Positions 1 through 9,132 are shown, counted from the first letter of the stretch. The stretch is 64,000 nucleotides of DNA from Planctomycetaceae bacterium (GCA_021203245.1 JAJQBO010000203.1:1-64000); one strand, 5' to 3'. The notes: generated by a model not told the origin, from the letters alone. Made by a program: numbers and translations.

Positions 1-131
1 CCCGTAATCAGTACACCGCAAGAAGGGGAAACCACCGCTGCGCGGTCTGTACCGTAATCATACCATTGTAGCAAAAAATGAGTCGAAAAATTGTCTCTGC
101 GAAATTCCCTCGAAGAGGGAAGGGGGGTGTA

Positions 132-1565
132 TTGTCTTTTGTAGCTGAAGAAATACAGATTCACCTGCAGGAAGCGTTGCGCGAGCGCATGCCGCCGGCT
201 CTGTACGAGCAGTGGTTTGCGGGCTCGGAGGTCGTTTCCTGCACCGGGGAAGTGGTCGAGCTTGGCGTCAAGAACCGTTTCTTCAAAGGCTGGATAGAGA
301 CGCGCTACGCCGCCGTCCTGGCCGAGGCCGCGGGGGCGGCCGTCGGCGGGCCGGTGCGGGTGCAGGTGGTGGTTGCGCCGCATCTCTACGGCAGCTTCCG
401 CAAAGAACAGGCCAGGGCCGAGGAGGAGGCGGCGGTCTTTGTACCCGCCCCCGTCTTTACGCCGCCCACGCCTGCCCGCCGGGTGGAATTCGGGATGGAT
501 CTGAACCCGGACTTCACCTTCGACACGTTTGTCGTCGGTGCGTCCAACCGCCTCGCCCACGCGGTCGCCCTGCGGGCGGCGGAAAAGGCGGGTGAGTATG
601 ACCGGGTATTCTTCTGCGGCGAGCACGGCGTGGGCAAGACCCACCTCATGCAGGCCATAGCCCACGAGATACGGCAGAACCGCCCCGGCGCGGCGGTGGT
701 GTATGTGACGGGCGAGCGGTTTGTCGCCGATTTCGTGGCTGCGCACGCCGGCGGCAAGGTCAAAGAGTTCCGTGCCGGATATCGCGCCTGCGACGTGTTG
801 GTCCTGGACCAGTTGCAGGTTCTGGGTGAGGGGAACAAATCGGCGACCCAGGCCGAACTGTTGGCGCTTGTCGACGAGTTGGACGCGACGGGCAGGCAAT
901 GCTTTTTCGCCGCCACCGTTGGCCCGGACGAGTTGACCGGCCTCGACGTTCGCCTGCGGGACCGGTTGGGCGCGGGGTTTGTCGACCGCCTTTCGCTTCC
1001 CGACGATGCCATGCGGCGCGAATTGCTCGCCCGCAAGCTGCGGGAGCGGGGGGTCGAGCTCGGGGGCGAGGTGATGAATGTCCTTGCCTCCGAACTCGGC
1101 GGCAATGTCCGCCGCATCGAGGGTGTTGTCAGCCGTCTTTCCGCCCTGGTCGCGGTCGGCGGCATGGAGCCGACCCTTGGCTGCGTCCGCATGGCCCTGG
1201 ACGTCGGCCCGGTAGGGGTCGGCCGGTCCGCATTGGTCTGGGGCGACATCGTCTCCGTCGTCTCCGAGGAATACGGCGTCTCGCCCGAGGCGCTTCTCGG
1301 CCGCGGCAGGGCCGGGGTGCTCCGTCGCGCGCGCGGCGTCGGCGTCGTGTTGTGCCGGAGGCTTCTGGGCATGCGCTGGGGCGAGCTTGGCCGCATCTAT
1401 GGCGGCAGGAGCCACGCTACCATGATCTCCATGGTGCGGGGCGTCCCCAAGGGCCTGTTCTCGGACTGCGTCGAGAGCCGGTCGGTCGAGCGCATCCTCT
1501 TCCGCCTCGGCGTCGGCATGAAGCCGAGCGAGCTCCTCGAGCGCCAGGGTTCCCTGTTCGATTGA
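132..1565 (+). CDS. dnaA: Chromosomal replication initiator DnaA (divergent)
   Basis: Binds DnaA boxes and opens the replication origin. The order is an N-terminal domain I, a Pro-rich linker, an AAA+ ATPase with Walker A GEHGVGKTHL, a sensor II-like GNVRRIEG segment, and a C-terminal domain IV with YGGRSHATM, close to the usual GGRDHTT box-binding signature. The Walker B is odd: VLVLDQLQV has Gln (codon 810-812) where the family normally has a second Asp. A TTG at 132 is preferred as start because a G-rich Shine-Dalgarno run (115-127) lies just upstream; the in-frame ATG at 78 has none and would add 18 residues. No dnaN, recF or gyrB is adjacent, and no clear DnaA box is seen in the 77 bases before the ATG. 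Identity is firm; full function is likely but not certain given the Walker B change. Confidence 0.9.
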   Translation: MSFVAEEIQIHLQEALRERMPPALYEQWFAGSEVVSCTGEVVELGVKNRFFKGWIETRYAAVLAEAAGAAVGGPVRVQVVVAPHLYGSFRKEQARAEEEAAVFVPAPVFTPPTPARRVEFGMDLNPDFTFDTFVVGASNRLAHAVALRAAEKAGEYDRVFFCGEHGVGKTHLMQAIAHEIRQNRPGAAVVYVTGERFVADFVAAHAGGKVKEFRAGYRACDVLVLDQLQVLGEGNKSATQAELLALVDELDATGRQCFFAATVGPDELTGLDVRLRDRLGAGFVDRLSLPDDAMRRELLARKLRERGVELGGEVMNVLASELGGNVRRIEGVVSRLSALVAVGGMEPTLGCVRMALDVGPVGVGRSALVWGDIVSVVSEEYGVSPEALLGRGRAGVLRRARGVGVVLCRRLLGMRWGELGRIYGGRSHATMISMVRGVPKGLFSDCVESRSVERILFRLGVGMKPSELLERQGSLFD

Positions 1566-1645
1566 TTTCCCCTGGGTGAAGATTCTCCTAAAAAACGCAC
1601 CGCACTTCCGTCACCGGCAAAAAATTATTGAAAGAAATCCGTCTC

Positions 1646-1695
1646 CGTCCGCAAGTAAGCCACGAAAGCATGGTTATTTTGGACGGGATTTCACT
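1646..1695 (+). promoter_or_regulatory. Structured 5' leader that could mask a ribosome site
   Basis: CCGTCC at 1646-1651 can pair with GGACGG at 1681-1686. Between them lies a small hairpin, AAGCCA/TGGTT closed by a GAAA-containing loop. The 3' arm of the outer helix overlaps the only Shine-Dalgarno-like sequence before the ATG at 1696, so folding could block translation. It does not match a riboswitch class I can name. Confidence 0.3.
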
Positions 1696-2799
1696 ATGTC
1701 TACGCGACTCCCCATCTGCGCGCGGCTCGGCCTTTGCATCGCCATCGCCCTCGTGACGCATTTCTCCGCGCATTCGGAGGAGGGCGAATTTTACGTCAAT
1801 ACCTACCGCAACCTCGGCAAGGTATCGCCCATCGGTACCCGCTCCGCCGCCATGGGCCGCGCCGGGCGCGGTCTCGCGGACGGCGTGGCGTCCCTGGGCG
1901 TCAACCCGGCGGCCCTGGGCGCATTCTGCGGCACCGCCGCCGATGCGTCGCTTGGCTTCGACTGGCTGGACGACGGCTACGACGACACCACCCAGACCAC
2001 TTTCAAAATCGGCGGCGCGGTCAACCTCGATCGCTGGTCCCGCCGTGCGGGTCCGAACCAGGCGGTGGGCGCGCTTCTCGTAACCCAGCACTATTCCGGC
2101 GCGGGCCATACCGACATGAAGCGCGACCAAACCGGCGTCCTCATGTCCTACGGCCTGCACCTGATGGACGATCTCCTGGCCGGCGTCAGCGTCGCCCTGT
2201 ACAACGGCAAGATGAAGTCGGAACCGCTCCGCGACGACGCGGGCGCGATTATCTGGCAGAATTACGACCGCAAGTTCATCGGCGGCGATTTCAAGCTGGG
2301 CGGCCTGTACCGCTTTTCCGACGACACCACCCTGGGCGGCACCCTCGGCTATATGACGGGTTCCCTGAAGGAGCGCGCCGCCTATAGCGCCAACGCCGGG
2401 TCCGGTTCGCTCGAGCGCTACTCCATCGGCATCGGCGCGGCGCACCAGTATACCGACGACACGCTCCTCCTGGGCGATCTCTGGTACGAACGGACCAAGT
2501 CCGACGTGCCCGGCATCCTGAACGAAAGAAACAAGTCCTGGGGCCTGTCGGTGGGCGTCGAGCAGCAGGTTCTGCCTGATCTGATGGCGCTCCGCGGCGG
2601 TTTGTATTATGAGAAAAATTCCTACAGCGGCGGCAACGCCATCGCCACCTTTGTCGACGGCAATTCCTTTTCAAAGGGTCGCTGGGGCATTACCGCCGGC
2701 GTGGGCGTGAAGCTGTATTCGTTCGGCCTCGGCTATTCGCTGGACGTCAATTCCGGCGGCGACGTGAAAAACATTCTGGACGTGTCGAGCGAGTGGTAA
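1696..2799 (+). CDS. Outer-membrane beta-barrel protein, PorV/FadL-like
   Basis: Predicted 367-residue outer-membrane protein. The N-terminus is a signal peptide (hydrophobic LGLCIAIALVTHF ending near SAHSEE). It is followed by a G/A-rich segment with SAAMGRAGRGLADGVASLG and NPAALG, the plug-like signature seen in FadL/OmpP1 and PorV/PorQ proteins. The rest is alternating short amphipathic strands with many Gly, Tyr and Asp turns and no helical membrane segments, as expected for a barrel. The open frame extends upstream to 1576, but the ATG at 1696 starts the signal peptide. The cargo is unknown; FadL relatives move hydrophobic molecules and PorV relatives serve type IX secretion, and nothing nearby decides between them. 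Confidence 0.6.
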   Translation: MSTRLPICARLGLCIAIALVTHFSAHSEEGEFYVNTYRNLGKVSPIGTRSAAMGRAGRGLADGVASLGVNPAALGAFCGTAADASLGFDWLDDGYDDTTQTTFKIGGAVNLDRWSRRAGPNQAVGALLVTQHYSGAGHTDMKRDQTGVLMSYGLHLMDDLLAGVSVALYNGKMKSEPLRDDAGAIIWQNYDRKFIGGDFKLGGLYRFSDDTTLGGTLGYMTGSLKERAAYSANAGSGSLERYSIGIGAAHQYTDDTLLLGDLWYERTKSDVPGILNERNKSWGLSVGVEQQVLPDLMALRGGLYYEKNSYSGGNAIATFVDGNSFSKGRWGITAGVGVKLYSFGLGYSLDVNSGGDVKNILDVSSEW

Positions 2800-2961
2800 T
2801 TCGGCGCGGTGATACACCCCCCACCGGAAGGTGGCGTTGGGAGAGGAGGGAGCGGACGCCGGGAGCGTCCGCTCCAGTTTTTTTTGGAGAGGGCTTGAAT
2901 CAAATCCCGCACTGCGCCATAAGCGCCATCGAGGAAGACGTCCCAAACCCTCGTTTTTTGT

Positions 2962-3029
2962 TGTGGCACAGCGAAAATCTGACCGATAGACCCCCCACCC
3001 CAACCCTCTCAACCTCCGGGGGCGAGGGT
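2962..3029 (+). repeat. Intergenic repeat family 3, copy 1
   Basis: Starts TGTGGCACAG and ends CTCCGGGGGCGAGGG. The same arrangement, including a central CGATAGACCCC block, is found in inverse orientation at 54563-54630. It lies in the 252-base gap between the beta-barrel gene and the diguanylate cyclase. Confidence 0.6.
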
Positions 3030-3051
3030 GTGTGTTTGGGATGAAAAAATC

Positions 3052-4062
3052 CTAGAGAATCGTCGGTTCCGGCGGGGTGAATGTGGCGACCATCACCCGG
3101 TTCCTGCCTGCCGCCTTCGCCTCGTACAATGCCTCGTCGGCGATGCGCATGGCGGCGTCCATGATGTTGCCGGTGCCGGCGCAGCCGGGCGGGACTTCGA
3201 CGACGCCGAAGCTGGCGGTGACCGGCAGCCGCCGCCCGTCCACCTTCACCGGGTTGGTGGCGATGACGGCGCGGATGCGTTCCGCCGCCAGGCGGCCTTG
3301 TTCGAGATCGACGTTCGAGAAGAAGAAGATGAATTCCTCGCCGCCGAGCCGTCCCATGATGTCGTTGCTGCGCAGTTGCTGCTGACTGATGGAGGCGATG
3401 TGCCGCAAGGCCGCGTCGCCCGACGGATGGCCGTGGGTGTCGTTGAAGCCCTTGAAGGAGTCGACGTCCATGACGGCGATGCAACTCGGGTTGTCCATGA
3501 TGGTGTTGCGGGCCATCTCCACCTCGGCCTGGGCGAAGAAGGAGCGGCGGTTCAGGAGGTTCGTCAGCGGGTCGTGCTCGGCCAGATATTTGAAGTTTTC
3601 CTCGCTCTTCTGCAGGGCGGAGAGGGCTGCGCCGCGTTTTTCCACCTCCTGCTGGAGTTCGTGGGTGATGCGGAGCAGTTCCTCCTCCTTCAGCCTGAGG
3701 GAGGTGAGGGCGTCGTCGAGCTGTTTGACCATGCTGTTGAAGGCGACGGAGAACTCGCCCATGAAGTCGACGCGCTGCGCCAGCTTGCCGCCCTCGACCC
3801 GTTCCATCTGCCAGATCAGGTGGCGCATATTGGCCTGCAGGACCTTGACCATGCCGGCCATGACGCCGCGCAGCTTGACTTCGGCAGAAAAATCGCCCCG
3901 GGCATAGCCGCCCAACTGACGCCGCAGTTCCACCAGGTATTGGTGGATTTCCGGCATGTCCGGCAACTCTGCCAGCTCGGGCGTCAATTCGGGGGCCTTG
4001 CCGCTCAGGAGCAGCTTTTTTATATGAGCGATGACCGCCTGGGCGGCGGATGGATCTTCCAT
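3052..4062 (-). CDS. Cytoplasmic diguanylate cyclase (HAMP-like + GGDEF)
   Basis: Makes cyclic di-GMP from two GTP. The first 120 residues form a helical, HAMP-like region without membrane segments. A coiled coil (about 120-155) follows, then a GGDEF domain with active site GGEEF (250-254). Five residues before it is an RSND motif (241-244) matching the RxxD inhibitory site, so product feedback is expected. The ATG at 4062 is chosen because AAAGAG lies upstream; the longer open frame would overlap the preceding gene. It directly follows the V4R gene (42-base gap), so the V4R protein probably senses a ligand and controls this cyclase. Confidence 0.88.
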   Translation of the reverse strand: MEDPSAAQAVIAHIKKLLLSGKAPELTPELAELPDMPEIHQYLVELRRQLGGYARGDFSAEVKLRGVMAGMVKVLQANMRHLIWQMERVEGGKLAQRVDFMGEFSVAFNSMVKQLDDALTSLRLKEEELLRITHELQQEVEKRGAALSALQKSEENFKYLAEHDPLTNLLNRRSFFAQAEVEMARNTIMDNPSCIAVMDVDSFKGFNDTHGHPSGDAALRHIASISQQQLRSNDIMGRLGGEEFIFFFSNVDLEQGRLAAERIRAVIATNPVKVDGRRLPVTASFGVVEVPPGCAGTGNIMDAAMRIADEALYEAKAAGRNRVMVATFTPPEPTIL

Positions 4063-4103
4063 CGAGGTCTCTTTACGCAGTTGTGTCGGTGCGCGGGTCG
4101 CTA

Positions 4104-4633
4104 TCATTTCCCTACCATGTCGGCCTTGAAGCGGCAGGTGCGTTCGCCCATGCACCAGCAGTCGATTTCCTTGACCGAAAACTTCTTGCCGGTGAACGCC
4201 TCGAGTATTCCCTTGATCAAACCTTCGTCGTAGACGCAGATCTGCTCCTCGGTGTCGGGGAGGCCGCTGCAATCGAGATCCTCGTCGACGGTGAGGGTAA
4301 AGGTCATGTTGTCGAGATCCACCTCTTCGAATCGGACGATGCCGATCGACAGCTCCTTGAACTTTTCCTGGATGATATTGGCGAGTTCATTGACATCCTT
4401 TGCCTCCTGGCAATGGTGCTCGAAGAATGCCCTGCCCGCCATTTCACCGGCGTCGCGGAATATGGTGTCGGCCTCTTCCGTGCCGTAGCGCGTTCCAACA
4501 CATCGCGCAGGGCGAACTGGAACAGCCGGTAAACCTCAAGTGACGCCCCCGTACCCAGGTTGGGGCGGTACGGCTCCTCTGTTTCAGGATGCACGAGCGA
4601 CCACGAAAATTGATATTTGCGTGTTTTATCCAT
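4104..4633 (-). pseudogene. V4R-domain sensor, interrupted by one frameshift
   Basis: Small-molecule-binding V4R (4-vinyl reductase) family protein, cytoplasmic, about 176 residues if repaired. The N-terminal half reads in one frame from ATG 4633, which has an excellent AAGGAG site. The C-terminal half, with GLIKGILEAFTGKK and the closing CWCMGERTCRF motif typical of V4R domains, reads in the next frame. The frames join cleanly if one base is missing in the GCGC run at about 4487-4492, giving a continuous LFQFALRDVLER-RYGTEEAD junction. It is either a sequencing or assembly deletion or recent gene decay. It sits just upstream of the diguanylate cyclase and probably supplies its input. Confidence 0.7.
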
Positions 4634-4751
4634 AACATCTCCTTGCGGCTGTACATCTATACTATATCCGTATTTCACCGACAACTCAACATGTTTCGCC
4701 GATGGCACGCGCCCGCAAAGCGCGATTATATCGACTACACTGGCAGTCTAT

Positions 4752-4803
4752 AAAAAAGCCGCCGGAACTGGTGAAAAGCCCAAGGCTTACCTGTTTCGGC
4801 GGC
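4752..4803 (-). terminator. Rho-independent terminator after feoB
   Basis: On the minus strand GCCGCCGAA pairs with the downstream CCGGCGGC. An inner AAGCC/GGCTT hairpin is nested inside, and a run of six T follows. It lies 28 bases after the feoB stop and separates the iron operon from the V4R-GGDEF pair. Confidence 0.8.
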
Positions 4804-4831
4804 ACATGTGCGACGCGTGATCGGCGGGTCG

Positions 4832-7333
4832 TTACACCCCTATACCCATGGCGCTGCCGACCTGGTAGACGATGAAACAGGCGACATAGGCCACCAGGGT
4901 GAAGCCTATCATCATGCCGATGGCGTATGTCCAGCCGCCGGTTTCACGCTTGGCGACGGCGATGGTGGCGACGCACGGGACAGACAGGAGCGCCCACAGC
5001 ATCATGCAGAACGCCTGCAATGTCGTGTAGTTCTGCTGCAGCTTGTCCCTGAGGCTGTCCGAATCCTCGTCCGCCTCGCCGACCGAGTAGACGATGCCCA
5101 TCTGGGCGACAAACACCTCTTTCGCCGCAAATGATCCGATAATGGCGGTGACGATGCGCCAGTCGAATCCGATCGGGCGGAAGATGGGCTCGAGGAAGGT
5201 GCCGATGCGCCCGGAAATGGAGTAGGCCAATTCCTCGGCCGCTTCGGCGTTGTCGATCTCCTCGTTCATTTCCTGCCGTGCGGCGCGCACGTCGTCGCGG
5301 TAGACGTGCACCGCTTCCATAAGGCTGGGCGACAGGTTCAGCCCGGCCAGGGACTGCTCGCGCAGGTTGGCGGCGACCCGGAAGTCATGGGAGTCCTCTT
5401 CCACTTCCTCGGTCGCTTCGGCGAAATGCTCGTCGATTTCGTCGACCCGAGAGACCGCCTCCGAGAACATGGCGAGGCCGGAAGAACGTTCCATAAGCCC
5501 GGCCTTGTTTGCCTCGTAGGCGGCTTCGGCTTCGGCGAAGCCGGGTTCCGTTTCCCAGTATTCCGAGTGGGCGTCGGCCAGCATGTCCTCGTTTTCGGTC
5601 CAGACGGCGATATCTTCCGCGTCGATGCCGAGGGTCGAGCCGACGGCGGTCGCGCCTTCCAGATAGCTGGTCTGGACCGCTTCGCGTTGCGCCTCGTAGT
5701 CCTGGTCGTACTCGGGCTTTTTCGGATAGGCGGTCATGGCCCAGAGCAGGATGCTCACGCCCAGGATGATGGTGCCGGCCTTTTTCACGTACTCGCCGGC
5801 GCGGTCCCACATCAGGTTCATGACGGCGCGGAAGGTGGGCATGCGGTAGGGCGGGAGTTCCATGACGAACGGCACCGATTCGCCTTTGAACAGGGTGGCC
5901 CAGAGCAGCTTCGCGCCGACGATGGCGAAGAGGATGCCGATGATGTAGATGAGCCACAGCATCCACGCCTGCAGGTGGCCGGGGAAGAAGGCGGGAATGA
6001 TCAGGGCGTAGATCGGCAGGCGCGCGCCACAGGACATGAACGGCAGCACCAGGATGGTCGCCAGGCGGTCGCGGCGGTTCTCCAGGGTGCGGGTGCCCAT
6101 GATGGCCGGGACGGTACAGCCGAAGCCCAGCAGCATCGGGATAAAGCTCTTGCCGTGCAGGCCGATCTTGTGCATCAGGCGGTCCATGATGAACGCCGCG
6201 CGGGCCATATAGCCGGTGCCTTCCAGGAAGGCGATGGCGAGGAACAGGAGGATGATGTTCGGCAGGAAGACGAGCACGCCGCCGACGCCGCCTATGATGC
6301 CGTCGACCAGCAGGTCGCGGAGCGGGCTGTCGGCCGACTTGGGCCAGAGCCTGGCGACATAGTCGCCGAGGCTGCCGAAGGCGTCTTCGATCCAACCCAT
6401 CGGCGGATCGCCCAGGGTAAAGACAAGCTGGAACATCAGGTACATAAGAAGGAGGAAGATCGGCAGGCCGAGCACCCGGTGCAGGATGATGGAGTCGATA
6501 GTGTCCGAGATGTCGATCCGCGACTCCGGCGTGGTCCTGGTCGCTTCGGTGCAGAGGCCGGAAATCCAGCCGTATTTCGCCTCGGCGGCGCGGACCTCGG
6601 GCAGGTCGTCGTTCTCTTTCTCGAAGACCTGGCGCAGGCCGTCCACGCGGTCCAGGAGCGACGAGTCCTTGATGTGGCTGGCGACGTCGGGATCGTTCTC
6701 GAACAGCCGGGTGGCGAGCCATTGCGGCGGATAGCGGTTGGCAAGCTCGCGGTCCGGTCCCGAAAGGGCGGCGTCGATGTCGGCGATCGGCTTGTCGAGT
6801 TCCTTGGGATAACTGATCTTCTGATACTCGGGCGCGGCTTTTCCCGACGCTTCGGCGACGGCCTGCAGGAGTTCGCCCATGCCCTGGCCCTTGTTGCCGA
6901 CGGTGGGGACGATGGGGGTCTTCAGGAGCGTCTGGAGCAGGTCCAGGTCGTACTCGATGCCCCGGGCCTTGGCGACGTCGAACATGTTCAGGGCAATGAC
7001 GAGCGGCAGGCCGAGTTCCATGATTTGCGTGGCGAGGTAGAGGTTTCGCTCGAGGTTGGACGCGTCCACGACCTGGACCACCAGGTCGGGCTTGTCCATG
7101 ACGAGGAAGTTCCGGGCGACGACTTCCTCCGGCGAGTTGGCCGAAAGGGAATAGGTGCCGGGCAGGTCGACGATGGTGTAGCGGACGCCGTCCCGTTCGA
7201 CTGTGCCTTCCTTCTTTTCGACCGTGACGCCGGGATAGTTGCCCACGTGTTGGCGCGAGCCGGTCAGGGCATTGAAGACGGTTGTTTTGCCCGCGTTGGG
7301 GTTGCCGGCTAGGGCTACGGTGATCTCCTGCAT
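4832..7333 (-). CDS. feoB: Ferrous iron transporter FeoB with large acidic insert
   Basis: Inner-membrane Fe(II) importer with an N-terminal G domain. GTPase motifs are GNPNAGKT (G1), DLPG (G3) and NMFD (G4). The membrane part holds the conserved Gate sequences [15 protein letters not shown] and [12 protein letters not shown]. The protein is 833 residues, longer than common FeoB. About 167 extra residues (roughly 539-705, genomic 5218-5719), rich in Glu, Asp and Ala and predicted helical, sit between the two Gate segments. The start is ATG 7333 with GGAGAAG upstream, not the longer open frame. Last gene of a dtxR-feoA-feoB operon; expression is probably iron-repressed. Confidence 0.95.
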   Translation of the reverse strand: MQEITVALAGNPNAGKTTVFNALTGSRQHVGNYPGVTVEKKEGTVERDGVRYTIVDLPGTYSLSANSPEEVVARNFLVMDKPDLVVQVVDASNLERNLYLATQIMELGLPLVIALNMFDVAKARGIEYDLDLLQTLLKTPIVPTVGNKGQGMGELLQAVAEASGKAAPEYQKISYPKELDKPIADIDAALSGPDRELANRYPPQWLATRLFENDPDVASHIKDSSLLDRVDGLRQVFEKENDDLPEVRAAEAKYGWISGLCTEATRTTPESRIDISDTIDSIILHRVLGLPIFLLLMYLMFQLVFTLGDPPMGWIEDAFGSLGDYVARLWPKSADSPLRDLLVDGIIGGVGGVLVFLPNIILLFLAIAFLEGTGYMARAAFIMDRLMHKIGLHGKSFIPMLLGFGCTVPAIMGTRTLENRRDRLATILVLPFMSCGARLPIYALIIPAFFPGHLQAWMLWLIYIIGILFAIVGAKLLWATLFKGESVPFVMELPPYRMPTFRAVMNLMWDRAGEYVKKAGTIILGVSILLWAMTAYPKKPEYDQDYEAQREAVQTSYLEGATAVGSTLGIDAEDIAVWTENEDMLADAHSEYWETEPGFAEAEAAYEANKAGLMERSSGLAMFSEAVSRVDEIDEHFAEATEEVEEDSHDFRVAANLREQSLAGLNLSPSLMEAVHVYRDDVRAARQEMNEEIDNAEAAEELAYSISGRIGTFLEPIFRPIGFDWRIVTAIIGSFAAKEVFVAQMGIVYSVGEADEDSDSLRDKLQQNYTTLQAFCMMLWALLSVPCVATIAVAKRETGGWTYAIGMMIGFTLVAYVACFIVYQVGSAMGIGV

Positions 7334-7506
7334 TGGTGCTTCTCCAGTGATTGTAGGAACAGTAAAAGTTTGCCTGGCCAAAAGTGTTTGAGGGGCCAAA
7401 TTCCTGGCGGAAAAAAAGGGTGAACTGACAGCCGGGAGGACGGTGTCGTGACAGGCCGTTTTCCCGATACCACATGAAGCCCGGCCTCAACCATTTTCAC
7501 CATGCT

Positions 7507-7743
7507 TTAGAGTTTTTCCACCGCTACCTTTGACGCTTCCTCTTTACGCAACGACAGCCGGTACCCGCGAACCTTGATGTCGAGCGGGTCGCCGAGGGGC
7601 GCGACGCGTTCCACTTCCACAACCGAGCCGCGGGTCAGGCCCATTTCGTTGATGCGTTTCTTGATGTCCCGCTCACCGTCGATGCTGACAACCGTGGCTT
7701 TTTCGCCTGGTTTGACGGTATCGAGCGTCACGATTTCACTCAT
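7507..7743 (-). CDS. feoA: Ferrous iron transport accessory protein FeoA
   Basis: Small SH3-like cytoplasmic protein (78 residues) that assists FeoB. It has the family pattern: INEMGLTRGSVVEVERVAP followed by LDIKVRGYRLSLRKEEA near the C-terminus. Its ATG overlaps the stop of the dtxR-like gene by four bases, so the two are translationally coupled. A 173-base gap separates it from feoB in the same direction. Confidence 0.95.
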   Translation of the reverse strand: MSEIVTLDTVKPGEKATVVSIDGERDIKKRINEMGLTRGSVVEVERVAPLGDPLDIKVRGYRLSLRKEEASKVAVEKL

Positions 7744-8150
7744 TCGGCTTTCTCCTGTTTTCGGTGATCACGAACCTCCTCCGCAAATATGGCAAGTTTT
7801 TCCACGATTTCGCGCGGCATGGAGTGCTCCATGCCGCACGCGGCCTTTTCCGACGTCTCGGGATCGACGCCCAAAACGTCTGTGAAAAACCCGCGCAATG
7901 TTTCGTGCCGCCTCACCACGTCGGCGGCTATCTTGCTGCCCGCCTCGGTGAGGTTGACCGCTTCATACGGTGAATAATGGATCAGTTGCATCTGCTTCAA
8001 CGCCCTGAGGGCGGACGTTACCGTTGATTTGTGCACGTTGAGGGCGTCGGCGATATCACGTGAACGCGCCCCGCGTTCGTCGCGGCTGAGATTGAAAATC
8101 GCCTCGAGATAGTCTTCGAGAACGGGAGTTACCTTGACCGTTTCGTGCAT
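7740..8150 (-). CDS. DtxR/MntR family metal-dependent regulator
   Basis: Metal-sensing repressor of 136 residues. A winged helix-turn-helix lies at the N-terminus (ARSRDIADALNVHKSTVTSALRALKQMQLI), followed by a helical metal-binding and dimerisation domain with the pattern RHETLRGFF...DPETSEKAACGMEHSMP. There is no C-terminal SH3 domain, so it resembles the short MntR/IdeR type. The start is ATG 8150, with GAGGA upstream; the longer frame adds only an Arg-rich stretch. As first gene of the feo operon it most likely represses that operon when Fe(II) is abundant. Fe versus Mn specificity cannot be told. Confidence 0.88.
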   Translation of the reverse strand: MHETVKVTPVLEDYLEAIFNLSRDERGARSRDIADALNVHKSTVTSALRALKQMQLIHYSPYEAVNLTEAGSKIAADVVRRHETLRGFFTDVLGVDPETSEKAACGMEHSMPREIVEKLAIFAEEVRDHRKQEKAE

Positions 8151-8214
8151 ACGCTTCCTCAATCGCCGACGCGGGCGCCGCGCCCGGTTTACCGCGTTTT
8201 TTGCTTCGAACAAA

Positions 8215-8230
8215 GTTTTGTTATCAAAAC
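8215..8230. promoter_or_regulatory. Candidate operator for the DtxR-like regulator
   Basis: A perfect palindrome, GTTTTG-TTAT-CAAAAC, lies in the divergent region 65 bases upstream of the dtxR-like start. Its position and symmetry suit autoregulation by a dimeric repressor. It is not an exact DtxR or Fur consensus. Confidence 0.35.
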
Positions 8231-8381
8231 AGTATTCCCTTCCTGAAAAAATTCAACCATTTTTTACGGTCTGCCAGGAAAAATCGCGAAAGACCGATAA
8301 AAAAAAACCGGCAAATACCGAGGAATACCCGGGCGGCACACGATCGTTCGGGACGAATAACCCTATCACCGAGGAGACGGT

Positions 8382-9132
8382 ATGCGGATACGGGCGGCGG
8401 CGGCAAGATGTTGCATCGCGGTTTCGGCGTTCTGCACGCTCGTGGCGGCGACGGCTGCGGCAGGCGAAGTACGGACGGTATCGTTCCAGCACAGCATCAA
8501 CATGGTTGTCGATTACCCCCAGGTGGGTGTGGAGGCAATCGATCAGCAGGTGCGCGAATGGCTGGAGGAGCGCCTGGCCGAAACGGTGGCCGGGTTGGCC
8601 GGTGTGGCTGTCCATCCCGACATGGAGGACGGCGACGACGGCATTACGGTGGAGTACGCGCTCGAGCGGCCGTCCGATCACGTCCTCAGCCTGGTGTTCC
8701 GGACGTCGTCATTTCCGTTCAAGGCCGCGCACCCGACGGCGCGGACGGATGTCCTCTCGTTCGATCGCCGCAGCGGCGGCCGTTTGACCATGGACAGGAT
8801 TTTCGCTGATCCGGATGTCGCGCTGGAGATTATGGCCGCGCGCGCGGGCGCGCATCGCCGAATCGTTGCGGCGCAGCAACCCCGAGCAAATACCGGAACG
8901 GATGGCGGAGGACGATGATCTCTGGTTTGCCGAAGGCTTCGTCCCCACCCAGGACAACTACGCCGCCCTGGCCCTGGTGCCTGGCGGGGTGCGGGTAGTA
9001 TTCCAGCAATACCAGGTGCTTCCCTATGCTTTCGGCATGCCGTCGGTGTTTTTCAGCCTGGACGAACTGGACCCGGCTGGGCCGGACCTCGCGCTGTGGG
9101 AGAGCGGCCGGACCCTGCCCGAACACGATTAA
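8382..9132 (+). pseudogene. Secreted DUF3298 (RsiV C-terminal)-like protein, frameshifted
   Basis: Exported protein with a signal peptide (IAVSAFCTLVAATAAAG). Its C-terminal part reads FVPTQDNYAALALVPGG then VVFQQYQVLPYAFGMPSV, the signature of DUF3298, the extracytoplasmic domain of RsiV-like anti-sigma factors and PdaC-like enzymes. The N-terminal part is in the frame from ATG 8382 (GAGGAGA site). The C-terminal part is one frame over, and the two join if one base is removed from the CG run at 8835-8852. No transmembrane anchor is visible, so an anti-sigma role is not indicated. The role is unknown. Confidence 0.6.

Noticed and set aside
1-77. oriC with DnaA boxes upstream of dnaA
   Set aside because: No copy of TTATNCACA or a close variant was seen in the 77 available bases. 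The origin may lie outside the window or elsewhere.
1646-1695. Cyclic di-GMP riboswitch before the beta-barrel gene
   Set aside because: It has a GAAA-type loop but not the conserved core sequence of GEMM-I or -II. It is kept only as an unclassified leader.
5306-7312. A long open frame (668 codons) on the plus strand within feoB
   Set aside because: It is antisense to an unmistakable FeoB gene, has no ribosome site and shows the Ala/Gly/Arg/Val bias of a G+C-rich shadow frame.
8382-9132. An RsiV anti-sigma factor
   Set aside because: Only the DUF3298 part resembles RsiV. There is no transmembrane helix or cytoplasmic sigma-binding region, and no sigma gene is adjacent.
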